64,000 nt of DNA from an uncultured Lachnospiraceae bacterium (GTDB lineage Bacteria; Bacillota; Clostridia; Lachnospirales; Lachnospiraceae): assembly GCA_910579465.1 (NCBI GenBank), contig CAJTUB010000006.1:86540-150539 (forward strand), in the 5' to 3' direction. Shown here one piece after another: positions 9,349 to 18,104 of the stretch. The position numbers were made by a program, and so were the translations under genes. Under the pieces are notes generated by a model. That model made no database searches and was not told where the DNA came from. It saw only the letters and a program-made list of their open reading frames with translations. Every line of letters begins with the position of its first letter. The stretch's first letter is position 1.

Positions 9349-10044
9349 TTACCTTTCCGTATACTCTGTGATAACGCGGTATCCGCTTCCACGCCTGACC
9401 GCATCGATATAGTCCTGTATGCTCCCCCACTTTTCTTCAAACACAACGCCGCCCCGCAACTGCACCCGCACATGGGCGTCCGAGCCGCCGGTGCCAGGAA
9501 TCCCATGCTCCATCGCATAAGCCGCCGCCCTCTCGTTAAAGCCCTCGCCTCTGGCGGCATTCAGGGCATTGCCGACCTCAAACGCCTCGCAGCAGTCCGG
9601 GTAGAGCTTTACCTCCGGGATATAAGGCGCCTCCCGGTACGGATGTGCCTGTACCACAAGTCCGCCTGCCGCCTTTACTCTTGCAAACTGCTCTGCCGGG
9701 CTCCACGAAAGCATATCCTCCTGCTCCTTTAACCACGCCTCGGATACGCCGTACAGCAGGAACTCCTGTCCGGAAAAATTAGTCTCCAGCCCGAAAAAGA
9801 CCTGAAGTCCGATTTCATCTCCCCGCTTTTTTGCATTCCGGTAGCCCGCACAGAACTGCTCCACACGCTCCCTCCACGGCAACTCCCGCGGCACTGCGCA
9901 ATTCCCATTAAAAAAGTGGTCTGTCACCACAATCCCGGTATAACCAAACCCCTGATACAACTCCGCCTGCTCCGCACCGGAAAGCTTCCCGCAGGCGCTG
10001 CCTTCCTTTGTATGCAAATGTGTTTCGTAACTATATTCTGCCAT
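9349..10044 (-). CDS. PHP-domain metal-dependent phosphoesterase
   Basis: This 231-residue protein has the PHP pattern: ETHLHT near the N-terminus, TDHF near 41-44, a QAHPYR block near 130 and GGSDAH near 190, which together supply metal-binding His and Asp residues. PHP proteins hydrolyse phosphoesters, including histidinol phosphate and tyrosine phosphates such as those controlled by CpsB/YwqE wall phosphatases. As first gene of the teichoic-acid-type cluster, behind a consensus promoter, it may regulate or process polymer synthesis, but this is inference. The ATG at 10044 has AAGGAG upstream. Confidence 0.82.
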   Translation of the reverse strand: MAEYSYETHLHTKEGSACGKLSGAEQAELYQGFGYTGIVVTDHFFNGNCAVPRELPWRERVEQFCAGYRNAKKRGDEIGLQVFFGLETNFSGQEFLLYGVSEAWLKEQEDMLSWSPAEQFARVKAAGGLVVQAHPYREAPYIPEVKLYPDCCEAFEVGNALNAARGEGFNERAAAYAMEHGIPGTGGSDAHVRVQLRGGVVFEEKWGSIQDYIDAVRRGSGYRVITEYTER

Positions 10045-10088
10045 GACTGACTCCTTTTTAGATACAAACCACCCATTTTCTTTCTTCC

Positions 10089-10117
10089 ATTATAAGGAAC
10101 TTGCCGGTCTATGTCAA
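10089..10117 (-). promoter_or_regulatory. Consensus sigma-A promoter of the wall-polymer cluster
   Basis: On the minus strand TTGACA (10117-10112), exactly 17 bases, then TATAAT (10094-10089). Both hexamers are perfect. It should drive the PHP gene, both transferase fusions and tagD. Confidence 0.92.
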
Positions 10118-10175
10118 CTGTAGAAACCAAACTTAGGTTTCACATTTTGTCCTCTCCCTGCAATATCAATACTAC

Positions 10176-10246
10176 AAAAAGGACTGTCTTATTTTGCATT
10201 TGTCCGAAGGACCGCGTTTCTGACGCAGGCAAAATAAGACAGCCCT
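10176..10246 (-). terminator. Terminator of the ABC cassette
   Basis: Arms of 18 bases at 10180-10197 and 10229-10246 pair with one mismatch and enclose a loop that holds a further GTCC/GGAC hairpin. TTTTTG follows on the minus strand. It ends the leftward transcript of the ATPase gene at 10297. Confidence 0.85.
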
Positions 10247-10296
10247 ATTCCCTTTACAATAAAAGCTGCTCTCGGCTTATAAGCCGGGGCTGCGCT

Positions 10297-10983
10297 TTAT
10301 GCAACAGCCCCCTTACTCTCTTCTGTCAGCACCCCGTCGTCAATCCGGAATATCCTGTCCGCCTTTTCCGCAATTGCCGGCTCATGGGTAATCATCACCA
10401 GCGTACCGTCGAACCTTTTAATCGTGCTTATTAACAGACGGATTACTTCTTCTGACGACTCCTTATCAAGATTTCCGGTCGGCTCGTCCGCAAGAATAAG
10501 CTCCGGATGATTCACAAGCGCCCTGCCGATGGCTACCCTCTGCTGCTGTCCTCCGGAAAGCTGCGACGGGAAATGATGCAGCCGGTCACTGATGCCAAGC
10601 GCCCCGGCAAGCTCCTCCACATACTCCCTTTCAATTTTCCGCTTGTCTAAAAGCGCCGGCATCACAAGATTTTCGTATGCCGTCATAATCGGCACCAGCT
10701 GATAGTTCTGAAAAATAAACCCTATCTTTTTCCTTCGGATTTCTGCCAGCTTTTCATCTGAATTTTGATAAATCTCTTCCTCTCCCAAAAACACTTTCCC
10801 TCCGGTCGGACGGTCCAGTCCGCCGCACAGATTTAAAAGCGTACTCTTCCCTGAACCACTGGCTCCTACTACCGCCACAAATTCCCCCTTTTCTACGGAA
10901 AAGCTGCACTCCTTTAATGCCCTGACATCGACATCTCCCTGATGATACACCCTGGAAAGTCCTTCTGTTCTTAAAACCGTCAT
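10297..10983 (-). CDS. ABC transporter ATPase, MacB/LolD type
   Basis: A 228-residue stand-alone ATPase with Walker A GASGSGKST, signature LSGGQQQRVA, Walker B LILADEPTG and switch region ITHEP. This family (MacB, LolD, FtsE-like) powers FtsX-fold permeases that move peptides or lipoproteins or transmit force across the membrane rather than classic transport. The start ATG at 10983 has AGGAGG seven bases upstream; the longer open frame to 11400 runs into the permease gene and is not used. It is the last gene of the leftward cassette with two FtsX-type permeases. Confidence 0.93.
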   Translation of the reverse strand: MTVLRTEGLSRVYHQGDVDVRALKECSFSVEKGEFVAVVGASGSGKSTLLNLCGGLDRPTGGKVFLGEEEIYQNSDEKLAEIRRKKIGFIFQNYQLVPIMTAYENLVMPALLDKRKIEREYVEELAGALGISDRLHHFPSQLSGGQQQRVAIGRALVNHPELILADEPTGNLDKESSEEVIRLLISTIKRFDGTLVMITHEPAIAEKADRIFRIDDGVLTEESKGAVA

Positions 10984-11012
10984 AATTTTCCCTCCTGTTG
11001 ACTTTAATCTGC

Positions 11013-13310
11013 CTATTCCTTCTGTTCCAATTCCTTCAATACCTGTCCCGAAGCGAACCATGTCGCCCCTAGGGATATTCCGATTACAAATAATATCAGC
11101 ACCATAAGCTCTGCCACAGGAAGCTGCACCGTATTTCCCTTCAACCACTGATCTGAAAATGTACTGATGTTGAACCGGTAAAGAAGATATCCTAACCCTG
11201 CATTCACCAATGCCAGTATCCACGCGCTTCTCACCGATTGAAGCAGCATCGCTCTTTTTACCATCCTCTTTGATGCTCCCATTGCAAAAAGCTTCCGGTA
11301 TTCCTCTGTCTTGGCAAGATAATAAAAGGAATAATAGCAAAACAGAAATACTACGGCTGCCAGAACGGCAAGCAATACCTCCATCATTGTAGAAATCCAT
11401 GTATCATGCTTTAACTCCTCCTGGGTATTCCCATACAAAAGTTCATTTCGGGTAAGAGAAACTCCTTCCGCTTCCCGTTCCAATACACTGACAGCCTCTG
11501 CATATGTCGTATTATCCAGCATCACGGAAAAGCTCCGGAGCTCCGGAACTCCAAAAATCTCACAATACCGGTGAAAGCTGATGAACATATAGTAGTCTGT
11601 ATCGATTTCCCCCATATTCTGTGCCATCATCACAATTTCACAATCATAATGCGTACCGGACGGAGAAAGTAGCTGTATGGTTTCTCCCTTCTCCATTCTC
11701 CTGTTTGCCGTCCTGGCGGTCTTCCGGACCAGGATTCCATTCTCACCCAGAAGCTCCTTCCCGGATTCTGCCGGTACTATCATACCGGCTTTCTCAGAAT
11801 TTATTTTCATCTTCCGGAAGTTCTGTTCATCCAGAACCTGAAGCCGTACCGTAACAGGCTTCCCCTCATATTCCGCAATATTGCTGCCAGACTGTTCTAC
11901 GGAAAATCCGGCGCTTTGCAGACCAGGGACTTCCAGAATACGGATAACCTCCTCTTCCGTAAACGGCGTATCCCTCTTTTCCACCGTATAGGTCTCTTCA
12001 AATGCATTCTGCTCATCACGCTTCAGACTGCTCTGAAGCATTAAAAAATCGATTGTCGGGAAAAGCAGCCCGGTTATTGTAATCAGGATTAACCCAAAAC
12101 GCTTCCCCCTCAGGCGTTTTCCTTCAAGACCCGCATACCACCAGATAGGATGCTTTATCCGGAGCTTCTGTTTACTCTTTAAACTTATCAGGCTTTCACC
12201 AATCCGCCCTACTCCATTCATCAGTGCAACCGGCGTTTCCTTTAGCAGTGCAAAAATGGCCGGCAGCTGCAGCAGAAGCAGCACGGCAAGTCCCCCTGCC
12301 GGAATTATCACAATGCTCACCCACCCGGTATTCTTCCCGATTCCTGTATCTGTATAGGTCAGTACCTTCTCTATTTCCCTTACCAATAAGGTGATTCCGC
12401 TTCCAAGTAAGATTCCGATTATTCCGGACATAAGAATCCTTGCGGTAAGCATTGCTGCAATCTGTTTCTTCTTCGCCCCCAGCGCCCGCAAAATTCCGAT
12501 ATTCTTCTTTTCATCCTGGAGCACAATATAAATAATAGCACCGAGACATGCCCCGAATAGTATCATCACTACCATGATCTGGTAAAAAACCGCCTTCAGG
12601 GAATATTCCTCATAAACCTCTCCTTCTCTGCTCATCCCTACAATCGTACACGCACCAAACTGCTCATGGAAATCCCATGATAACCTCCCATCCTCAAGAT
12701 TTTCTGTCTGAACAAACACATCATATTTGCTTTCTTCATAAGGCAGTTCTTCCGTAAGCTCCCTAAAATCATCACCATACAAAAATACATAGGCTTCCGT
12801 AAAGGATCCCAATGCTTTCACTACGCCGGATACAACTGCCCTTATCTGCTTTTTTTCTTCTCCCACCTTCACCTCTAACAATATCGTTTCTCCTGGCACC
12901 GGCTGGCGCTTATGGAGCAATGCCTTTTCTGTCAGTAAAACCTCACCCTGCCCTGGCGCCTTTCCATACAAGTATGTAAATTCCCATGTATCGGGGACCT
13001 CCGAAGAAACCAGATATTCTGCATGGTCGATACCCCCGGTGATTTCTATCTTCCTGACCGGCTCCGCGTGCACTACTTCCTCATGCCCGTTCAGGTAATC
13101 AATTCCTTCCACGGAAACATCCGATATTTTAACATTAAAGCCCCAGTCGCTTTTCTCTGCCTCTGCTACACGTCTCCGTTCTTCAGAATCCTTCCCCATG
13201 ACCCTTACAACCAGCATTACCATAAATGCTGCAATCCCCAGAATCAGAAAGAACTGTTTTTTGAAGTTTTTTGAAAAAGTACGCCTGATATAAATACTGA
13301 TATAATTCAT
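11013..13310 (-). CDS. FtsX-domain ABC permease A
   Basis: A 765-residue permease with an N-terminal membrane segment (about 18-37), an extracellular region, three membrane segments around 240-360 forming the first FtsX domain, then a second cycle of one segment (about 405), an external region and three segments (about 650-755). The block NIGILRALGAKKKQI after the first membrane segment of the FtsX unit is typical. It begins MNYISIYIRR and ends FASGQVLKELEQKE, as does the next gene, showing a recent duplication. It probably pairs with the 13348-15648 paralogue and the ATPase. The substrate is unknown; bacitracin-resistance-type (BceB-like) permeases are larger relatives. Confidence 0.88.
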   Translation of the reverse strand: MNYISIYIRRTFSKNFKKQFFLILGIAAFMVMLVVRVMGKDSEERRRVAEAEKSDWGFNVKISDVSVEGIDYLNGHEEVVHAEPVRKIEITGGIDHAEYLVSSEVPDTWEFTYLYGKAPGQGEVLLTEKALLHKRQPVPGETILLEVKVGEEKKQIRAVVSGVVKALGSFTEAYVFLYGDDFRELTEELPYEESKYDVFVQTENLEDGRLSWDFHEQFGACTIVGMSREGEVYEEYSLKAVFYQIMVVMILFGACLGAIIYIVLQDEKKNIGILRALGAKKKQIAAMLTARILMSGIIGILLGSGITLLVREIEKVLTYTDTGIGKNTGWVSIVIIPAGGLAVLLLLQLPAIFALLKETPVALMNGVGRIGESLISLKSKQKLRIKHPIWWYAGLEGKRLRGKRFGLILITITGLLFPTIDFLMLQSSLKRDEQNAFEETYTVEKRDTPFTEEEVIRILEVPGLQSAGFSVEQSGSNIAEYEGKPVTVRLQVLDEQNFRKMKINSEKAGMIVPAESGKELLGENGILVRKTARTANRRMEKGETIQLLSPSGTHYDCEIVMMAQNMGEIDTDYYMFISFHRYCEIFGVPELRSFSVMLDNTTYAEAVSVLEREAEGVSLTRNELLYGNTQEELKHDTWISTMMEVLLAVLAAVVFLFCYYSFYYLAKTEEYRKLFAMGASKRMVKRAMLLQSVRSAWILALVNAGLGYLLYRFNISTFSDQWLKGNTVQLPVAELMVLILFVIGISLGATWFASGQVLKELEQKE

Positions 13311-13347
13311 AGACTGCTCTCCTATGGTCTCTGAACCGCTGACCTCT

Positions 13348-15648
13348 CTATTCCTTCTGTTCCAATTCCTTTAATACCTGTCCCGAAGCAAACCATGTCG
13401 CTCCCAGGGAAATTCCGATTACAAATAATATCAGCACCATAAGCTCTGCCACAGGAACAACAGGGATACTTTCCAAAAGCCATTGATCTATATACCTGTT
13501 ATTTACATAATATAAAAGATACCCCATAACCGCACTGAGCAATGCCACCAACAGCGAATTTCTGAACGACTGGCTGAACATAATCCCTCTTAGCATTTTC
13601 TTTGATGCCCCCATCGCAAACAGCTTGCGGTATTCCTCTGTTTTCGCAAGATAATAAAACGAATAATAACAAATCAAAAAGGTAACCGCTGATAAAAAAG
13701 AAAGAACTACTAACAAAACAGCAGTTATCCAGGCATCCCGGTCCAGTTCTTCCTCTGTATTCCCAAGCAAAATGGTATTCTGTACTATAGACACTCCTTC
13801 CATCTCCTGCTTTAGTCTCTTCCCTGCCTCCTCCAGCGTAATTCCATTCAATGTCACGGAAAAGCTCTGCAGCTCCGGAATACCGAATACCTTACAATAT
13901 TGTGAAAAACTGATAAATAAATAATAGTCAACTCCCGTTTCACCGCCATTCTGCCCCACCAATGCTATCTCACAATCATATGACTGACCATCCTGGGAAA
14001 ACAACTGTATCCTGTCTCCCTGTTCTACCTTTTTTCTGACAGTATCCAGTGTCTGTCTCACAAGGACTTTATTCTCTTTCAAAAGCTCCTCACCGGATTC
14101 TTCCAGTACAATCCGGCCCGCTTTCTCGCAATCCAGCTTCATTTTCCGGAAATTGCTTTCATCCAGAATCTGCAGCTGTACCCTGACAGCCCTTCCCTCA
14201 TACTCAGCAATTCCCACGCCGGACTGTTCTGCCGGAAACCCCGCACTGCTGAAACCGGGCACTTCCAGGATACGCATTATTTCCTCTTCTGTAAAAAAGC
14301 CTGACTCCTTCCCCACTGTGTAGGTTTCCTCCTCTGCATCCCTTATATTTTCCTGCAGACTATATCTAAGCGACAGCAGATGAACCATCGGCAACACCAT
14401 ACTTAAAACCGTAATCACAATTAATCCTGCATGACGCCCACGCAGGCGCTTTCCCTCCAGTCCCGCATACCACCAGACCGGATGCTTCACATGCATTATC
14501 TTTTCTCCATGCAGGCTTATCAGGTTTTCCCCTGTATGCTTTAACTCGCTCATCAAACTAACTGGTGTTTCCCGTAATAAAACATAAATACCCGGAATTT
14601 GCAATACCAACAGCAAAACAAGTCCCGCTGCAGGGATGGCGACAGCACTTTCCCATCCCGTATGTCCTCCCGGCACCGTATCGGTATACAGCATCTTTTT
14701 TTGAAATAGAACTGCACTAAACGAAAGCATGCTCCCGGTTAAAATACCAATTGTTCCGGATACCAGCATCCGTGCCGTAACCATCCCTGCAATCTGCCGT
14801 TTCTTTGCCCCCAGCGCACGCAGTATTCCGATATTTTTCTTCTCATCCTGAAGAACCATATAAATCACTGCCCCAATGCAGGCACCTCCAAATATTGTTG
14901 CAATTAAAATTCCACCTAAAATATTTCCCCAGTCATAATTTATCTCTTCTCCGGCATGTCCCCACCCGGAATTTCTATAAGCACCTAATTTTTCATAAAA
15001 TTCTATTTCTTTTTCCGGATTGGCATTTAGCCCTGCTTCCCTTTCCGTATAAAATACATCATATCGCTTTTTCTCTAAACTGATTTTCTCTGCCAGTATC
15101 TCAAAGTCCTCCGGACACATAAATACATAAGTTCCGGTAAAATCATAAAAAGCTTCCACAATACCGGATACTACCGCTTCTATCTGCAGCTTTTTTTCTC
15201 CTGTTTGTATTTCCAACCACACCGTTTCTCCCGGTATGGGCTGGCGCTTCCCAATCAGGGCATTTTCTGTCAGAAGAATTTCACCCTTTTCCGGTGCCTT
15301 CCCATAAAGATAGTGCATCTTCCAGCTTTCCGGAACTGCAGAAGAAACAACATCCTCTGCGCCGCTGATACCACCGGCCAGCTTTATCTTTTCGACCGCC
15401 TCTGCTCCCTCCACGCCCTCATAGGACTCCATATAATCAACCAGACTTCCTGGCACATCGAACACTTTACTGGAAAACCCCCACTCCCTGCTTTCAAGAC
15501 TTTCCTTCCAGTTGTGCGCATTAGAATCCGATATCATAATGTGCATTGACAAAAGCACCATAAATGCTGCAATCCCAAGAATCAGAAAAAACTGTTTTTT
15601 AAAGTTTCTTGAAAAAGTACGCCTGATATAAATCCTGACATAATTCAT
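13348..15648 (-). CDS. FtsX-domain ABC permease B
   Basis: A 766-residue paralogue of the neighbouring permease with the same plan: N-terminal membrane segment, external domain, FtsX unit with GILRALGAKKRQI, then a second external domain and FtsX unit. The first and last tens of residues are nearly identical to those of permease A, while the external domains differ more, as expected if they contact different ligands. The ATG at 15648 (MNYVRIYIRR) matches the paralogue's start and has GGGAGAGG upstream; a longer frame to 15813 would overlap the next gene. The two permeases probably form a heterodimer with the ATPase at 10297. Confidence 0.87.
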   Translation of the reverse strand: MNYVRIYIRRTFSRNFKKQFFLILGIAAFMVLLSMHIMISDSNAHNWKESLESREWGFSSKVFDVPGSLVDYMESYEGVEGAEAVEKIKLAGGISGAEDVVSSAVPESWKMHYLYGKAPEKGEILLTENALIGKRQPIPGETVWLEIQTGEKKLQIEAVVSGIVEAFYDFTGTYVFMCPEDFEILAEKISLEKKRYDVFYTEREAGLNANPEKEIEFYEKLGAYRNSGWGHAGEEINYDWGNILGGILIATIFGGACIGAVIYMVLQDEKKNIGILRALGAKKRQIAGMVTARMLVSGTIGILTGSMLSFSAVLFQKKMLYTDTVPGGHTGWESAVAIPAAGLVLLLVLQIPGIYVLLRETPVSLMSELKHTGENLISLHGEKIMHVKHPVWWYAGLEGKRLRGRHAGLIVITVLSMVLPMVHLLSLRYSLQENIRDAEEETYTVGKESGFFTEEEIMRILEVPGFSSAGFPAEQSGVGIAEYEGRAVRVQLQILDESNFRKMKLDCEKAGRIVLEESGEELLKENKVLVRQTLDTVRKKVEQGDRIQLFSQDGQSYDCEIALVGQNGGETGVDYYLFISFSQYCKVFGIPELQSFSVTLNGITLEEAGKRLKQEMEGVSIVQNTILLGNTEEELDRDAWITAVLLVVLSFLSAVTFLICYYSFYYLAKTEEYRKLFAMGASKKMLRGIMFSQSFRNSLLVALLSAVMGYLLYYVNNRYIDQWLLESIPVVPVAELMVLILFVIGISLGATWFASGQVLKELEQKE

Positions 15649-15661
15649 CGTCCTCTCCCTT

Positions 15662-16171
15662 CTATTCATGTACTTTTCCGTCCTCCGCATCCAAATCGGT
15701 ACAGGAATGCAAAATCTGATTGTCACGTACCTTCCACCAGATAAGCCAGCTGCGCTCCAATACCTGAACCCCTTCCACATGAACCTTCTGGGTTTTTCCT
15801 TCCCCATCCTCATAGCTTAACTCATAAATTACAGTATATGGGATTGAACCATCCAGTCTTCGTTTTCCCAGCTCAAGGCGAATCAGACGGCTATTTCTCT
15901 TATGGTCTTTTATATACTGCCTCTGTTCCAACAAGGAATTGTATGTATTGAACCGCTCAAGGTATTCTTCAGACAAATACAATGCACGTTTCTCCAATAA
16001 CTTCTCATATGTTTCATAGGTATAATTGTTTTGCAACGTCAGATTCCTCTTTACGACAAAGTACGGAATCCGTGTATATCCATATACTATTGCTGCCATA
16101 ACTGCCAAAAGCAGGCACCAGCGGATGATTTTCCTTCTGGCAGGGTTCGGTTTTCGTTCGATTCGCTCCAT
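15662..16171 (-). CDS. Membrane-anchored protein of unknown function
   Basis: I do not recognise this 169-residue protein. It has a basic start (MERIERKPNPARRK), one membrane segment at about 19-36, then an outward-facing, charged region with many Tyr, Arg and Glu residues and no cysteine pairs apart from one late Cys. It lies 13 bases upstream of permease B and 46 bases downstream of the secreted cysteine-rich protein, in one leftward unit. It could be an accessory or immunity-type component, but nothing in the sequence proves that. Confidence 0.7.
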   Translation of the reverse strand: MERIERKPNPARRKIIRWCLLLAVMAAIVYGYTRIPYFVVKRNLTLQNNYTYETYEKLLEKRALYLSEEYLERFNTYNSLLEQRQYIKDHKRNSRLIRLELGKRRLDGSIPYTVIYELSYEDGEGKTQKVHVEGVQVLERSWLIWWKVRDNQILHSCTDLDAEDGKVHE

Positions 16172-16217
16172 AGTTTTCTCCGGGAGAGATTATCTATCTC
16201 CCCCGGAACCCCTTTCC

Positions 16218-16625
16218 TTATTGTTGCGTAATAATCGTTACATCACTTCCAAGTCCATTACAATAGCCATGATCAACATTACCCTGGCTACAATTCTTAT
16301 GGAACTCATTATCACAATGCCTTGCTTGTACGCCGGTAGACCGCTTACAATACTGGCACTGTTCCCTGCTTCCATGATAGGCAAGGGTATATGTGCATGT
16401 GCTGGCTCCGGTAATCAATTCTAAGGGATTTGCATAATATTTATGTGTATAAGTCTCTGTTGATTCAAATCCAATACAATAATACCTGTAATCATGGTAT
16501 CCGGTCGGATTTACCCCGCAGCCCTTTTCCGGAGCCGTCCCTGCCTTTGCTAAGGCCGGTACTGTTACAATGACTGCTGCTGCCATCGCTACTACTGCCG
16601 CTGCATTCTTTAAAAACTTTTTCAT
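16218..16625 (-). CDS. Secreted cysteine-rich protein
   Basis: A 135-residue precursor with a clear Sec signal peptide: MKKF start, hydrophobic Ala/Val core to about residue 22, and cleavage probably after ALA (26) or AKA (28). The mature part of about 108 residues has eight cysteines (36, 50, 77, 90, 93, 104, 112, 122), including one CxxC, and several histidines, which suggests disulfides or bound zinc. AGGAGG precedes the ATG. It is the first substantial gene of the leftward ABC cassette. The arrangement of an exported small protein, a membrane protein, large permeases and an ATPase resembles lactococcin-972-type bacteriocin loci in outline, but I see no family motif and regard the function as open. 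Confidence 0.78.
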   Translation of the reverse strand: MKKFLKNAAAVVAMAAAVIVTVPALAKAGTAPEKGCGVNPTGYHDYRYYCIGFESTETYTHKYYANPLELITGASTCTYTLAYHGSREQCQYCKRSTGVQARHCDNEFHKNCSQGNVDHGYCNGLGSDVTIITQQ

Positions 16626-16669
16626 TCTTTTTTCCTCCTGATGTTTTTATGCGACGACTTTTGACAGTT

Positions 16670-16680
16670 CTCGACAAAAA
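16670..16680 (-). promoter_or_regulatory. Spo0A-box-like site upstream of the secreted protein gene
   Basis: The minus strand reads TTTTTGTCGAG, one base off the Spo0A box core TGTCGAA. It lies about 45 bases upstream of the start codon of the cysteine-rich protein gene. Relevance is inferred from the two Spo0A-like regulator genes next door. Confidence 0.4.
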
Positions 16681-16776
16681 TCGCCTGTTTTCAACCGTTG
16701 CCATTTTCTCCACTATGACGTATAATAATATTCAGGTATGTTAAGTCATATCGGAGAAAAGCTGTAGTACACGCCG

Positions 16777-16827
16777 CTATCGTGTTCTGCAGTCTTTTCT
16801 TTTCCCTGGACTTCGAATCCTTTGCAT
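16777..16827 (-). CDS. Possible 16-residue leader peptide
   Basis: A very strong ribosome site (AAAGGAGGAG) lies five bases before an ATG at 16827 that opens a 16-codon frame, MQRIRSPGKRKDCRTR, ending in TAG. The peptide is strongly basic. It lies upstream of, and in the same direction as, the secreted cysteine-rich protein gene. It could be a regulatory leader or a small gene; the short length means chance cannot be excluded. Confidence 0.3.
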   Translation of the reverse strand: MQRIRSPGKRKDCRTR

Positions 16828-17148
16828 ATCTTCTCCTCCTTTGTTTTATTACAAAAAGGAAATTTCCTTTTCGTGCAGAGTGTTGTCTCCTCCCTTATTG
16901 ATACATTTTGCACTTATCCTGCTTTACAAAAATATTCTATGAGCTATTGTATCCATAAAATATATCATAGGAGCCTTCTATTTATTCCGGCCTCCTCACC
17001 CCGTTTTTATCCTTAAAGTTTTACAAAATCACTGAAAGACATAAAGTCTGACAAGAGAAATTCTCTTGTCAAATACTCTGCTTTAATAATATCACTATTT
17101 ATGTTTCTAAAAAATTGCTTTTTGGGTGTTATTTTTCGTTGCTTTTCG

Positions 17149-17177
17149 TTGCTTTTTGTTGGAAATTATGTTATAAT
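17149..17177 (+). promoter_or_regulatory. Sigma-A promoter of the first Spo0A-like gene
   Basis: TTGCTT (17149-17154), a 17-base spacer and TATAAT (17172-17177). The spacer contains TTTGTTGGAA, a degenerate relative of the Spo0A box. The start codon follows 34 bases downstream. Confidence 0.8.
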
Positions 17178-17211
17178 CTTCCTATCTTATAATGGTAGGA
17201 GATATAATAGC

Positions 17212-17997
17212 ATGAATGAAAAGCTTGAAATTTTGATTGTAGAAGACGATACCTTATTATCGAAAGAACTGGCTCTTCTTATTGACAATTCCGATGACTT
17301 AATTCTGATTGCTGTCACAAACGACTCATTCAAGGCTATTGAGTATATAAAAGATACCATGCCTGATGTTGTTATCCTTGATTTAGAACTGCATCAAGGG
17401 AAGGGCAGCGGCTTAAATGTACTGTATAATATCCATACACTTTCCCTTTCTAAAAAGCCTTATATTCTAGTCAATACAGATAATTCAAGTGTAATCACAC
17501 ACGAAACAGCACGTACACTAGGTGCAGATTACATTATGTCAAAACACCAGGAAGGCTACTCGTCTCAAAGCATTATAGATTTCCTGCGGATTATGTGTCC
17601 TACGATAAAGCACATCAAAATATCTTCTTCTGATGTCAGCAATACAACAAAACCAACAGAACAATGCTCCAAACGAATCTACCGCCGTATTATGGCAGAG
17701 TTAAACCATGTAGGTATCAACCCAAAATCTGTAGGATATACCTATTTAATTGATGCTATTTATCTTATGATACAACAGCCTGCACAGGGTATTTGCGCCG
17801 CACTTGCTGATAAATACAATAAATCAGAGTCCAGCATAGAAAGGGCCATGCAAAATGCCATCAACCGTGCCTGGAAAATACAGAATATCAAAGAACTCAG
17901 ACACCACTACACCGCCAAAATCAGTTCTGCAAAAGGTGCCCCGACGCTTACGGAGTTTATTTGCTATTACGCAAATATACTTAAAACTGAATATTAA
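17212..17997 (+). CDS. Spo0A-like response regulator, copy 1
   Basis: A 261-residue response regulator with a receiver domain (1-125) and a Spo0A-type DNA-binding domain (about 150-261). The receiver has the acidic pocket EDD at 11-13, the phosphate-accepting Asp57 in VVILDLEL, Thr89 and Lys111. The C-terminal half has the Spo0A recognition region SSIERAMQNAINRAW and the TLTEF block. The ATG at 17212 (MNEKLEIL) has AGGAG upstream and matches the paralogue; the longer frame from 17101 includes the promoter and is not used. Classical spo0A lies next to spoIVB, which is absent here, so this is an orphan paralogue. No partner kinase is adjacent. It may control sporulation-related or stationary-phase genes, possibly the divergent cassette. 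Confidence 0.88.
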   Translation: MNEKLEILIVEDDTLLSKELALLIDNSDDLILIAVTNDSFKAIEYIKDTMPDVVILDLELHQGKGSGLNVLYNIHTLSLSKKPYILVNTDNSSVITHETARTLGADYIMSKHQEGYSSQSIIDFLRIMCPTIKHIKISSSDVSNTTKPTEQCSKRIYRRIMAELNHVGINPKSVGYTYLIDAIYLMIQQPAQGICAALADKYNKSESSIERAMQNAINRAWKIQNIKELRHHYTAKISSAKGAPTLTEFICYYANILKTEY

Positions 17998-18036
17998 TTT
18001 ATTACCACAGTTAACCCTTGCGAACATACCTTTTTG

Positions 18037-18065
18037 TTGTATTTTGTCGAAAATTGTGCTATGAT
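18037..18065 (+). promoter_or_regulatory. Promoter of the second Spo0A-like gene with an embedded Spo0A box
   Basis: TTGTAT (18037-18042), a 17-base spacer and TATGAT (18060-18065). A perfect TGTCGAA core inside TTTTGTCGAAAA lies at 18042-18053, between the two hexamers. Binding there would be expected to repress. Confidence 0.72.
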
Positions 18066-18104
18066 TCTATATATTTAACAATAACAGGGGACACATAGCC
18101 AATT

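Larger units (their letters stand above)
16626..17148. promoter_or_regulatory. Divergent intergenic region with two palindromes
   Basis: This AT-rich stretch of over 500 bases separates the leftward secreted-protein cassette from the rightward Spo0A-like genes. Apart from the short frame at 16777-16827 I see no gene. It holds a perfect 18-bp palindrome at 16854-16871 (AAAAGGAAATTTCCTTTT) and a perfect inverted repeat at 17049-17071 with arms TGACAAGAGAA and TTCTCTTGTCA around a single A. Both look like operators for dimeric regulators rather than terminators, because no T-run follows them. The leftward promoter could not be fixed. Confidence 0.55.

Noticed and set aside
16492..16713. 73-residue frame overlapping the start of the secreted cysteine-rich protein
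   Set aside because: The secreted protein has a proper signal peptide and AGGAGG in another frame; this frame is a +1 shadow downstream of its start.
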